This document shows, in pieces, positions 34,860 to 42,524 of a stretch of 64,000 nt of DNA. Location of the stretch: positions 1-64,000 of the forward strand of contig NZ_FNLC01000006.1 in NCBI RefSeq assembly GCF_900104065.1, in the 5' to 3' direction. The DNA comes from Natronobacterium texcoconense. Lineage in GTDB: Archaea; Halobacteriota; Halobacteria; Halobacteriales; Natrialbaceae. The notes beneath the pieces were generated by a model. The model did not search any database. It saw only the letters and a program-made list of their open reading frames with translations, and had not been told where the DNA came from. Position 1 is the first letter of the stretch, and each line of letters begins with the position of its first letter. The position numbers and the translations under genes are program-made.

Positions 34860-35891
34860 CTACTCCTCGACGAGGTCGCCGCTGTACTCTGCCTCGAGTG
34901 CAACGGTCGTCCCGTCATGAACAGTCTCGAACGAGTCCGCATCGGCCCCGAACGTCGACTCGAGACGTTCCTCGTCGACCCGCTCTTCGTCCGCGTAGGT
35001 GACGACCGTCCGGGCCGTGGCGTCGCCACCCTCGAGCACCGAGAGTTGCTGGTAAACGCCGTTCGCGCCCGTGAACCCACCGAAGGAGAGAGTCAGAGTC
35101 TCGGCCTCGGCCGGATCGTCGATGGTCTCCTCGTCGAACTCGTCGTCGGTCGTGTACAGTCCCAGCGTGATCCCGGCCGGTTCGCCGGTTCGGAGGAGTT
35201 CCTCGAACGCCTCGTCTCCAGCGGGTGCCGAGTCCCGTTCGTCGGCTGCTGTCGCGACCGTTCGCTCGACCGCGTCGACGGCATCGAACTCGTCGCCGGT
35301 CTCCAGTTCCGCCCCGTCGTAGGAGAAGACGAAGGCGTCGTCGGTCACACCGACGACCTCACCCGCGTTCGGCCACGTATAGACGGCGTACTCGTCGTCC
35401 GTGACTTCGGGCTCGTATCCCGCCTCCTCGAGTCCCTCCGCGAGTTCCTCGGCGTCGTAGTCGCCGGCCAGCGCGTAGACGCCGTCGACAAAGACGAACG
35501 TCTCCTGGCCGTCACTCGTCCGGTTGTGCTCGACGTAAGCGCCGAAACTCGGAGAGTTCGAGAGCAACTCGAGGCCGTACAGACAGTGAAGTGCGACAAC
35601 GACGGGATTGCCGAGCAGCGGATCCGTCGGCTCCTCGGCCTCCGTCGCGTCGTCGGTGTCTAACAGCGCGTTCATGGTCTCGAAGTCGATTGCACCGTAC
35701 AGATACTCCGTGTCGTCTACCTCGGGAAGCGTCCCGGCGTACGACGGGAGGTCACCGTCGGCGGCGATCGCTGCTTCGTCTACCGCTTGTTCTTCGGGCT
35801 CTTCACTCGAGTCGGAACAGCCAGCGAGCGATACCGATGCGACACTTGCTCCCAACAGGGACAGTGCTGTACGTCGATCCAGCGTAGTCAT
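34860..35891 (-). CDS. Tat-exported lipoprotein, unknown function
   Basis: This 343-residue exported protein starts MTTLDRRTALSLLGASVASVSLAGCSDSSE, with a twin arginine (6-7) and a lipobox LAGC (C25). The mature part is acidic, with two similar-looking alpha/beta blocks (LYGAIDFETMNALL and YGLELL; YTWPNAGEVVGVTDDAFVFSYDG). No catalytic motif is seen, and I do not recognise the family. It stands alone, convergent with the zinc-ribbon gene. The ATG is at 35891. Confidence 0.8.
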   Translation of the reverse strand: MTTLDRRTALSLLGASVASVSLAGCSDSSEEPEEQAVDEAAIAADGDLPSYAGTLPEVDDTEYLYGAIDFETMNALLDTDDATEAEEPTDPLLGNPVVVALHCLYGLELLSNSPSFGAYVEHNRTSDGQETFVFVDGVYALAGDYDAEELAEGLEEAGYEPEVTDDEYAVYTWPNAGEVVGVTDDAFVFSYDGAELETGDEFDAVDAVERTVATAADERDSAPAGDEAFEELLRTGEPAGITLGLYTTDDEFDEETIDDPAEAETLTLSFGGFTGANGVYQQLSVLEGGDATARTVVTYADEERVDEERLESTFGADADSFETVHDGTTVALEAEYSGDLVEE

Positions 35892-35961
35892 CTTCTGGTC
35901 GTGGTCGATAAGCCCACATCATTGTGACGGCCTTTTCGCTCGAGCGAACTGTTCGTAAACG

Positions 35962-36020
35962 GTATACTAGTTACTCGTACTAGTTATCGTATCTAGACTA
36001 GTAGTAGTTCTAGACTAGAG
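35962..36020. repeat. CTAG-rich short repeat cluster
   Basis: Six CTAG tetranucleotides fall within about 55 bases (35967, 35980, 35993, 35998, 36010, 36015). Two tandem units ACTAGTT (13 bases apart) are followed by two TCTAGACTAG units (17 bases apart). CTAG is normally rare in haloarchaeal chromosomes, so this density is unusual. It lies in the gap upstream of the lipoprotein gene and past the end of the convergent TrmJ-type gene. Confidence 0.75.
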
Positions 36021-36097
36021 ATGGGGAGTTAGCAACCAAATCTGATGTTGCAGGTGGAAAATCGCTGGTGCTTAGGAGTCGTGTCCGTCTCCAAAGA

Positions 36098-36865
36098 TCA
36101 CGACTCGTCGTCGCTCGGTTCCGGCCGTTCCGTCGCTCGGCGGAGCAGACCGAGGAGCGTATTCGCCTCGCGATCCGTGAGATCCGCCCGGCCGTACACT
36201 CTCCGGAGCATTCGCATCGTCTTCCCCCGTTTCTCCTCGGGATGGTTGATCGCCTCGAGTAGCTCTGCCCACTGATCGTAAAGTCGATCTATCGTTGCTT
36301 CCGGCGCTCGGACACGTTCGACGTCGGGAAGTTGTGTGCCGTCATCGTCGAGCGTCAGCGTTCGAAGTTCGTAGAGGGTGACGGTCGCGGCCTGTCCGAG
36401 ATTCAGCACGGGATACTCGGCGCTGGCCGGAATCGAACAGATCTCGTCAATCTCGGCGAGTTCCTCGTTGGTCAATCCGACGCGTTCCCGGCCGAAGACG
36501 AGTGCAGTCGGTGCATCGACCGTCGGCAGTCGATCCGCAAGTTCCGCCGGCGTCGAGAACGGAAACCGGACGTGACTCCGGTCGTCCTCGTTCGTGACCG
36601 CCGTACAACCGATGGTGTGGTAGTTCGAGACGAGTTCCTCGAACGTGATCTCCGTGGCGTTCGGGAGAATATCTTCTCGAGCATGGCCAGCGAATCCGTA
36701 GGCCTCACCGTCGGGATCGAGTTCGGGCGGATCGACCAATAGCAGATCCTCGAACCCGAAGTTCTTCATCGCCCGAGCGATCGTTCCGACGTTGCCCGGC
36801 GACTGGGCGTCGACGACGGCGACCGCTGGCGTTCGACGATCCGTCCCGGACGGCGTTTCGCTCAT
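36098..36865 (-). CDS. SpoU-class tRNA (2'-O-ribose) methyltransferase, TrmJ-like
   Basis: This 255-residue SPOUT enzyme uses S-adenosylmethionine to methylate a ribose 2'-OH in tRNA, probably position 32 as in archaeal TrmJ. The three motifs are clear: AQSPGNVGTIARAMKNFGF (motif 1), TALVFGRERVGLTNEEL (motif 2), and SIPASAEYPVLNLGQAATVTLYEL (motif 3, forming the trefoil knot). The C-terminal 80 residues form a helical tail typical of TrmJ. The ATG is at 36865. It faces the replication origin region with its back. Confidence 0.88.
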   Translation of the reverse strand: MSETPSGTDRRTPAVAVVDAQSPGNVGTIARAMKNFGFEDLLLVDPPELDPDGEAYGFAGHAREDILPNATEITFEELVSNYHTIGCTAVTNEDDRSHVRFPFSTPAELADRLPTVDAPTALVFGRERVGLTNEELAEIDEICSIPASAEYPVLNLGQAATVTLYELRTLTLDDDGTQLPDVERVRAPEATIDRLYDQWAELLEAINHPEEKRGKTMRMLRRVYGRADLTDREANTLLGLLRRATERPEPSDDES

Positions 36866-36933
36866 CCCTTCGATATGGACTCGAGTGTGGGTTACCGGTT
36901 TCGGTTCTCGGAAGTGCAGTGCTCGTCACGGTT

Positions 36934-36962
36934 GACACACACACCACCCTCGCGTTTGTAAG
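36934..36962 (-). repeat. ORB-like repeat a
   Basis: On the minus strand it reads CTTACAAACGCGAGGGTGG then TGTGTGTGTC, matching the TTACAxxCGCGA...GGTGGTGTG pattern of repeat c with a few changes. It points toward the TrmJ-like gene. Confidence 0.75.
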
Positions 36963-36993
36963 CGCACTAGAGGGTGGGGGAGTTCTGATCAGG

Positions 36994-37018
36994 AACACAC
37001 CACCGTCGCGGATGAAAA
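36994..37018 (-). repeat. ORB-like repeat b
   Basis: On the minus strand it reads TTTTCATCCGCGACGG then TGGTGTGTT, sharing CATCCGCGACGGTGGTGTG with repeat c but lacking the TTA in front. Confidence 0.8.
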
Positions 37019-37087
37019 TTCTCGGTTATGACCTACCCAAATCGACCAAATCGGGAGTTCGGTCGAACCCCACCCACCGTTTCGGCG

Positions 37088-37115
37088 TTACATCCGCGAC
37101 GGTGGTGTGGGTGTC
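37088..37115 (+). repeat. ORB-like repeat c (best match)
   Basis: TTACATCCGCGACGGTGG followed by TGTGGGTGTC. It is the clearest of the five copies and is inverted relative to repeats a and b, about 70 bases from b. Confidence 0.82.
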
Positions 37116-37258
37116 GTCCGGATTCTCGAGAAAACCACTTCGATCACCAACGGACGCGTCACGTCCCAGCGGCCGAAAATTTCATTTCGAGAGTTTTTTC
37201 CGCTTCGGACCTCGGACCGAACCTCGCTTCTATCCTCTCTCGGGCCCGTTTTCGACAC

Positions 37259-37286
37259 TTACATACGCGAAGGGGGTGTCGGTGTC
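37259..37286 (+). repeat. ORB-like repeat d
   Basis: TTACATACGCGAAGGGGG followed by TGTCGGTGTC. It keeps the TTACAT, CGCGA and GGTGTC blocks and carries the G-string typical of haloarchaeal ORBs. Confidence 0.78.
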
Positions 37287-37401
37287 GAACGGCGAGTAAG
37301 CGATCCATACGCGTCCCCGATTAGAAGCGCGATATGGGCCGTTCCAGACACTCTCTCCTAGCCTAGTCAAATTCCGGCATTTCGACCGCCAAATCGACGG
37401 A

Positions 37402-37422
37402 TTTACATCCGCGACCGATCCC
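37402..37422 (+). repeat. ORB-like repeat e (partial)
   Basis: TTTACATCCGCGACCGATCC keeps the first half of the box but not the G-rich second half. It lies just before a TATA-like stretch (tatacttttattt, 37423-37436) that is likely the orc1 promoter, so Orc1 binding here could repress its own gene. Confidence 0.65.
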
Positions 37423-37440
37423 TATACTTTTATTTCAGTC
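37423..37440 (+). promoter_or_regulatory. Likely orc1/cdc6 promoter
   Basis: An AT-rich TATA-like stretch (tatacttttattt) 30-43 bases upstream of the orc1 ATG, directly after the partial ORB e. A start site near 37455-37466 would leave little or no leader. Confidence 0.55.
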
Positions 37441-37465
37441 CGGTTGGTAGGCTCTCGGTACTGCA

Positions 37466-38695
37466 ATGTCCGCGAACGACGATCGTGATCCCCTCTTCCA
37501 GTACGACGATCCGGTTTTCGCCGACGAGCGACTGCTCGAGATCACGCACCTGCCCGGGCCGGACCGGATCGTCGGTCGTGACGAGCAGATGCAACGGGTC
37601 GCGGACGCCCTGAATCCGGCTATTTTCGGGAGCGAGCCCAACCACCTGTTCATCTTCGGCAAGACCGGAACCGGCAAATCGCTGATTTCGCGGTCGGTCA
37701 CTCAGCGAGTGATTTCGGAGGCCGAACACGACGGCGTCACCGTGAAATACGCCTTCATCGACTGTGGAGAGCAAAACACGGAAGCATCGATCATCAAGAC
37801 CATCGCTCAGATCGTCAACGAACCGGACGAGAGCGGCATCACCGTCCCTGATCGTGGTCTGGGAACCGGCGACTACTACAAACGGCTCTGGCAGGCCGTC
37901 GACGGCTGTACCGACGTCACCATCGTCATTCTCGACGAGATCGACATGCTCGAGGACGACGAGGTCCTCAGAAAGCTCTCGCGTGCGGGCGAGAACCGGC
38001 GCATCTCGGACTCGAGCATCGGCATCATCGGCATCTCGAACAAGATCGACTTCCCGGATCACCTCTCGGAGCGGGTCAAGTCCAGTCTCTCGCGGGACGA
38101 ACTCGTCTTCCCGCCGTACGACGCGAACCAGCTCGTCGAAATCCTCGAGAAACGACGCGACGCGTTCCACGACGGCGTCCTCTCGGACGACGTGATTCCG
38201 CTTACTGCGGCACTCGCGGCCCAGGAACACGGCGACGCGCGCAAAGCGATCGACATCCTTCGAAACGCAGGCCGTATCGCAAAGAAGCAAAACGACGACG
38301 CGGTCACCGCCGATCACGTCCGTGACGCCAAAGAGAAGACCGAGGCCGACCGGTTTAACGAACTCATCGAGGGATCGCCCCAGCAGGCCAAAGCCATCCT
38401 CTACGCCCTGACGATCCTCACCGAGAACAGCACCCAGAAGGAGTTCCCGACGAAGATCATCTACAACCAGTACAAGGAGATCGCCCGACAGCTCGACTTC
38501 GACGTGCTCTCCGAGCGCCGGGTCCAGGAGATCCTCCAGGAACAGAACTTCCTCAACGTGATCCAGTCCGAACGCGAGGGACGCGGACGCGGTCGCGGCG
38601 CACACGCCAAACATCGACTGCTCGAGAACCCCTCGATCGTCAAGAAGGTGCTCCTGCGAGACGCCAGGCTCGCGGTGCTCGAGGACGACGACTGA
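37466..38695 (+). CDS. orc1: Orc1/Cdc6 replication initiator
   Basis: This 409-residue AAA+ initiator should bind the adjacent ORB repeats and load MCM helicase. Seen: the initiator entry IVGRDEQMQRVADAL (about 35-49), Walker A GKTGTGKS (65-72), Walker B VILDEID (about 153-159), sensor 1 IIGISNKIDF, arginine-finger region ERVKSSLSRDELVFPPY, sensor 2 HGDARKAIDILRNAG, and a C-terminal winged helix (about 310-409) for DNA contact with a basic GRGRGRGAHAKHR wing. Start ATG 37466. Most haloarchaea have several orc genes; the neighbourhood marks this as one that pairs with its own origin. Confidence 0.96.
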   Translation: MSANDDRDPLFQYDDPVFADERLLEITHLPGPDRIVGRDEQMQRVADALNPAIFGSEPNHLFIFGKTGTGKSLISRSVTQRVISEAEHDGVTVKYAFIDCGEQNTEASIIKTIAQIVNEPDESGITVPDRGLGTGDYYKRLWQAVDGCTDVTIVILDEIDMLEDDEVLRKLSRAGENRRISDSSIGIIGISNKIDFPDHLSERVKSSLSRDELVFPPYDANQLVEILEKRRDAFHDGVLSDDVIPLTAALAAQEHGDARKAIDILRNAGRIAKKQNDDAVTADHVRDAKEKTEADRFNELIEGSPQQAKAILYALTILTENSTQKEFPTKIIYNQYKEIARQLDFDVLSERRVQEILQEQNFLNVIQSEREGRGRGRGAHAKHRLLENPSIVKKVLLRDARLAVLEDDD

Positions 38696-38800
38696 TACAA
38701 ACTGACGGCGCTCGAGGACGACAACTGAGCACCCTCGAAATTCGTTCTACTGGTTCGCCGGAACCGCGTCTCATTTCAGTCTCCCTTCCTCACTCGAGGT

Positions 38801-39994
38801 ATGAACACCGTCGACGCCGCGGGGCTGGAGATCGGCGACGGCCACCCGCCCCGTATCATGGGCGTGTTGAACGTCAGCGAGGAGTCCCCGTACGATCCGA
38901 GCGTCTACGACGATCCGGGCGAAGCAGCCCAGTACGTCGACGAACAACTCATCGACCAGGGTGCGGACATCGTCGATATCGGCCTCGAGTCGGCGAACAA
39001 ACGCTTCGAGGTCCTCTCGGCTGAGGAGGAACTCGAGCGACTCCACGTCGCCCTCGAGACGATCGAGAGCGTTTCCGGCGACGCCGTCTTCTCGATCGAG
39101 ACCCGCTACGCTTCCGTCGCGGACGAGGCGCTCTCGCAGGGGTTCGACATGGTCAACGACATCTGTGGGTTCGCCGACCCGAAGCTACCGGCCGTCTGTG
39201 AGGAGTACGACGTCGCCGTCGCGAAGATGGCGAGTCCGCCTGACCTCGAGCGGCCGGGCGCGGTCGAGGAGACCGACTGGAAGCGACGCAAGTCGGCGGA
39301 CTGGGCAGCGGAAGCCGATTACGTCGATCAGGTCTACGAGGCGCTCAAACAGAACGGACTTACCGACAAGACGATCGTCGACCCCGCCTTCGGTGGCTGG
39401 AGCGAGGCCCAGACGCTCGAGGACGATCGGGAGACGTTCCGCAGGCTCCGGGAGTTCCGTGCGCTCGGTCAGCCGATGTTGGTTTCGATCAATCGGAAGA
39501 ACTTCCTCGGAGATATCGCCGGCCGCGATACCGAGGAGCGACTGCCGGTCAGTCTGGCAGCCACCTCGATGGCCGTCGAACGTGGTGCGGACGTCGTCCG
39601 AACCCACGACGTCGCTGAGACCCGCGACGCCGCCCTGATCGGTGACGCGTTCGCCGATCGAGCGACCGTTACGAGCGATGGCGTCACTATCTCTCGGTTG
39701 GAGGCCCAGTCCGACCGTGAACTTCGTCGACACCTCGAAGAGCGAGACGTCGATCCCGACGAGGTCGACCGCTGGGGGTCCCAGCTGGTCGAAATCGAGG
39801 GTCTTGCCGTCGACGAGCGAACCCGCCTGACCGAGGCTGCCGCCGACGCGAACGTCTCGACGTACCCCACCCCCGGTAATGGCGTCTTACTGGCCGGGAC
39901 ACCGTCGGCGTTTTCAGACATTTCGACGTTTTTAAAAGTCGAAAACGGCACTGACAGCACTCCACTCGAGGAAATAGAGAATATACTACAGTAA
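38801..39994 (+). CDS. Dihydropteroate synthase-like pterin enzyme
   Basis: This 397-residue protein starts with a TIM-barrel resembling dihydropteroate synthase: PPRIMGVLNVSEESPYDPSVYDD, GADIVDIGLESAN (where DHPS has DIGGEST), MVNDICGFAD and RGADVVRTHDV. Its C-terminal 120 residues (from about 275) have no match in bacterial FolP. It belongs to the archaeal DHPS-like family, whose role in folate or methanopterin making is not firmly settled. Beside it lies mptE, so the two probably serve the same pterin route. ATG 38801. Confidence 0.88.
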   Translation: MNTVDAAGLEIGDGHPPRIMGVLNVSEESPYDPSVYDDPGEAAQYVDEQLIDQGADIVDIGLESANKRFEVLSAEEELERLHVALETIESVSGDAVFSIETRYASVADEALSQGFDMVNDICGFADPKLPAVCEEYDVAVAKMASPPDLERPGAVEETDWKRRKSADWAAEADYVDQVYEALKQNGLTDKTIVDPAFGGWSEAQTLEDDRETFRRLREFRALGQPMLVSINRKNFLGDIAGRDTEERLPVSLAATSMAVERGADVVRTHDVAETRDAALIGDAFADRATVTSDGVTISRLEAQSDRELRRHLEERDVDPDEVDRWGSQLVEIEGLAVDERTRLTEAAADANVSTYPTPGNGVLLAGTPSAFSDISTFLKVENGTDSTPLEEIENILQ

Positions 39995-40004
39995 GAGAAA
40001 GCTT

Positions 40005-40130
40005 ATGGCGGATGCTTCGAAACAGGGGAGTGGACGCCGGGCGGCCTCCCGGGTAGGGGTACTTCGGAGGCGACCCCCGGCCCACAACACAGAATTATTG
40101 GGACATTACTCGCCCAGTGGCGACGCTTGA
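40005..40130 (+). CDS. Candidate 41-residue small protein or structured leader RNA
   Basis: ATG 40005 opens a 41-codon frame beginning MADASKQGSGRR and ending at TGA 40128-40130. It is rich in Arg, Ser and Pro and includes RVGVLRRRPPAHN. No known family. The same DNA can fold: GCCTCC pairs with GGAGGC, and CCGGGTAGGGGT pairs with ACCCCCGG, two exclusive hairpins, which raises an RNA leader or small RNA. It lies 10 bases after the DHPS-like gene. Either use is possible; coding is the weaker case. Confidence 0.35.
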   Translation: MADASKQGSGRRAASRVGVLRRRPPAHNTELLGHYSPSGDA

Positions 40131-40160
40131 CTGGTTACTGTCCGCTGAACTACCGGATAG

Positions 40161-40316
40161 CTGTCGGGTTCGAACTACAGCGAATTCGCCAGTGTACGAA
40201 CTACAGCTAACTCACCAGCGTCCGAACTATCGCCCACCCGCCACAGCAAGAACAATCGCTGACTCGCCAGAGTACGACCTGCCACCTAACCGCCAGAGTA
40301 CAACCTGCCACCCAAC
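40161..40316 (+). repeat. Six-copy 26-bp tandem repeat (minisatellite)
   Basis: Six head-to-tail units of exactly 26 bases: 40161, 40187, 40213, 40239, 40265, 40291, with a partial seventh at 40317. The last two are near identical (CGCCAGAGTACGACCTGCC and CGCCAGAGTACAACCTGCC), while the earlier ones are more diverged (CGCCAGTGTACGAACTACAG, for example). The period is not a multiple of three and stops fall in the frames, so it is not coding. It ends 37 bases before mptE. Confidence 0.85.
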
Positions 40317-40353
40317 CGTCAGTCTCGAGTAGTTCGACTGCAAACCACCACTG

Positions 40354-41058
40354 ATGGAGTTCGACGACTGGGAGCCGGTCTACGAGGAAATTCTCGCGGA
40401 CTTCGGCTACGACCGAACCGGCGACGAACGGGCACGAGACGTCCTCGCGTCGCTGACCGATCCGTTCGACCTCGAGACGCTACCATCGGTCGACAACAGC
40501 ACTGTCGCCGTCGCCGGCGCTGGGCCGTCGCTCGAGGACGACTCGGCACTCGAGCGGGCACGCCGTGCCGATACCGTATTCGCGGCGTCGACGGCAGCCG
40601 ACGTTCTCGGCGCAAACGACGTGGCCGTCGACTGCATGGTCACCGACCTCGACAAGAACCCGGAGACTGTCCGTCGACTGACCGAGCGAGGGATTCCGGT
40701 CGCGGTCCACGCACACGGCGATAACGTCGATGCGATTCGATCGATCGTCCCCGACTGTTCGGACGAGTACGTCCTTCCGACGACGCAGGCAGCCCCACGA
40801 GACCACGTCAGGAACTTCGGTGGCTTCACCGACGGCGACCGGGCGGCCTTTCTCGCCGACCACCTCGGCGCTTCCCGACTCGAGTTCGTCGGCTGGGACG
40901 TCGACGACCCCGCCGTCACGGAAACGAAAGCGCGCAAACTCGAATGGGCCGAACGACTCCTCTACTGGCTAGAGAGGCGACGAGGAGAGCGGTTCGACGT
41001 GCTGGACGGGCGACGCGACGGACTCGAGATAGAGCCACTCCCACTCACCGAGGAGTAA
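40354..41058 (+). CDS. mptE: 6-hydroxymethyl-7,8-dihydropterin pyrophosphokinase MptE
   Basis: This 234-residue enzyme transfers pyrophosphate from ATP to 6-hydroxymethyl-dihydropterin, as in archaeal MptE (DUF115), before coupling to the aminobenzoate moiety. Seen: AGAGPSLEDD (about 48-57, the nucleotide-loop motif), MVTDLDKNPETV (about 90-100, with metal-binding Asp), HAHGDN (about 120-125), TTQAAPRDHVRNFGGFTDGDRAAFL and FVGWDVDD. The ATG is at 40354, 37 bases after the 26-bp repeat array. It lies two genes from the DHPS-like protein. Confidence 0.93.
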   Translation: MEFDDWEPVYEEILADFGYDRTGDERARDVLASLTDPFDLETLPSVDNSTVAVAGAGPSLEDDSALERARRADTVFAASTAADVLGANDVAVDCMVTDLDKNPETVRRLTERGIPVAVHAHGDNVDAIRSIVPDCSDEYVLPTTQAAPRDHVRNFGGFTDGDRAAFLADHLGASRLEFVGWDVDDPAVTETKARKLEWAERLLYWLERRRGERFDVLDGRRDGLEIEPLPLTEE

Positions 41059-41061
41059 CGG

Positions 41062-41253
41062 CTACTGAATCCGGTACTCGACGATATCGGCACAGCCACA
41101 GGACGGACAGTCGACGTGGTGGGATTCGATCGACTTTCCACACCGCCGGCACTCCTCGATGGTGGTCACGTCGTCACCCCGGAAGAGAACCCGCTTGACG
41201 GCTTTTCGCATCGTCGACGTCGTTGCGCGCTTCGATTGCTTCTGGCTGACCAT
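41062..41253 (-). CDS. Small zinc-ribbon protein
   Basis: This 63-residue protein has a basic start (SQKQSKRATTSTMRKAVKRVLFRGDD) and a zinc ribbon made of CRRCG (about 36-40) and CPSCGC (about 49-54), then DIVEYRIQ. It is of the type common in haloarchaea, unknown in role, likely nucleic-acid or protein binding. It converges with mptE, 3 bases apart. The ATG at 41253 is the only one upstream; M15 is an alternative. Confidence 0.7.
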   Translation of the reverse strand: MVSQKQSKRATTSTMRKAVKRVLFRGDDVTTIEECRRCGKSIESHHVDCPSCGCADIVEYRIQ

Positions 41254-41415
41254 AGAGTACCCGAATCGTATATCACAGTTCGTTATACTCTCGTTAACCG
41301 GAAAGTCAGGAATTCGTTGGTGTCTCGAGTCGACCCGTATGGACTCCCGTCAGTCATCGACGGCCCAATCGCGAACTATCCTGTGGCTACGCCGGTAAAC
41401 CGTCGGTGGATCGTT

Positions 41416-42420
41416 TCAGTTTTCGGGTGCCAGCGCGTCGATCGTCGTCTCGATCTCCTCGGTCGTGGCACCGCGCGGGAAGCCGACGGCGATGTCGTCG
41501 ACGCCGTCGATTTCCGCGAACTTCTGGAGTTCCTCGCGGGCGCGTTCGGGCGTCCCGGCCGCGCTCGTCGCGTCGAGCAATTCGTCGGAGATGCAGTCGA
41601 GCGCCTCTTCGCGGTCGCCGCTTGCCCACGCTGCGGCGATCTCGTGAGCTTCCTCCTCGTATCCCTGGCGGGACAGCGACTCGCGGTAGTAGGTTCCCAT
41701 CGCGCCGACGTAGAAGGCCATGTGTTCGCGGGCCAGCTCGCGCGCGCGTTCACCGTCCTCGAGCGCACAGGCCGTCAGCGAGAACGTGACGCGAACGTCG
41801 TCGGGGTCGCGGTCACCGAGTTCGATCCCACGCTGGAGGTCCTCGAGTCGTTCCTCGAGACCCTCGGGGGTGAAGACGATCGCGTGCCAGCCGTCGGCGA
41901 AGCGGCCGGCGAGTTCGACCGACTTCGGCCCCATCCCGGCGGCGTCGATGAGGACGGGTTCTTCGGGCGGATCACAGCGAAGTCGGAAGCCCGACAGCGA
42001 GAAGATATCGCCGTCGTAGTTGACGGTCTCGCCGGACAGCACTTCCCGGATGATGTCGACGTACTCGCGGGTGCGACGCAGCGGTCGGTCGAAGTCGACG
42101 CCGTGCCAGCCCTCGATGACGGCAGGGCCGCTCGGTGCGACCCCAAGCCGGAACCGTCCGTCGGAGACTTCCTGCAACGTCGCCGCGGTCTGGCCGATCA
42201 GTGCCGGCGATCGGGAGTAGACGTTGACGATGCTCGGTCCGAGGCCGATCGTCTCCGTCTCGCGTGCGATTTCCGTGAGCACGGTCGGCGCGTCCCGGCC
42301 CCACGTCTCGGGGAGCCAGGCGTACTCGTACCCGCGCTCTTCCCCGCGTTTGGCGAAGTCGACGATCGACTCGATGCTGGGCTGTGCTGCGACCGGTAGG
42401 TGAAGACTTCTGTCGGTCAT
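41416..42420 (-). CDS. LLM-class F420-dependent oxidoreductase (Mer-like)
   Basis: This 334-residue protein is of the luciferase-like family that uses coenzyme F420 to reduce or oxidise substrates. Seen: YEYAWLPETWGRDAPTVL (F420-binding), SIVNVYSRSPALIGQTAATLQEVSDGRFRLGVAPSGPAVIEGWHGVDFDRPLRRTREYV, and EPVLIDAAGMGPKSVELAGRFADGWH. It resembles the archaeal methylene-tetrahydromethanopterin reductase-like group, and a specific role is not assigned. Start ATG 42420. It lies 104 bases downstream of the cetZ stop on the same strand, possibly separately transcribed. Confidence 0.9.
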   Translation of the reverse strand: MTDRSLHLPVAAQPSIESIVDFAKRGEERGYEYAWLPETWGRDAPTVLTEIARETETIGLGPSIVNVYSRSPALIGQTAATLQEVSDGRFRLGVAPSGPAVIEGWHGVDFDRPLRRTREYVDIIREVLSGETVNYDGDIFSLSGFRLRCDPPEEPVLIDAAGMGPKSVELAGRFADGWHAIVFTPEGLEERLEDLQRGIELGDRDPDDVRVTFSLTACALEDGERARELAREHMAFYVGAMGTYYRESLSRQGYEEEAHEIAAAWASGDREEALDCISDELLDATSAAGTPERAREELQKFAEIDGVDDIAVGFPRGATTEEIETTIDALAPEN

Positions 42421-42524
42421 CCCCTCGAAAAGACACAGTCAACTCTATTAAAGTTCCCCCGCGAAAACGACGTTCGCCGAACCGGTATCCGCTTGAGATC
42501 GACGATCGATACGACCGGCGACGA

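Larger units (their letters stand above)
36866..37465. other. Putative chromosomal replication origin (oriC)
   Basis: 600 bases between the TrmJ-type gene and orc1/cdc6 hold no real reading frame but five Orc-box-like repeats: two in minus orientation (36934, 36994) and three in plus (37088, 37259, 37402). Between them are AT-rich tracts such as 37175-37200 (aaaatttcattt, gagttttttc). Archaeal origins usually sit beside an orc1/cdc6 gene with inverted ORBs, and haloarchaeal ones carry G-rich tracts inside the ORB (ggggg here at 37272). Origin activity is inferred from layout. Confidence 0.82.

Noticed and set aside
40161-40316. CRISPR array
   Set aside because: The units are contiguous 26-mers with no unique spacers; this is a tandem repeat.
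40117-40332. 71-codon frame across the 26-bp repeats
   Set aside because: The 26-base period shifts the frame in every unit, so no repeated peptide results, and composition is not haloarchaeal.
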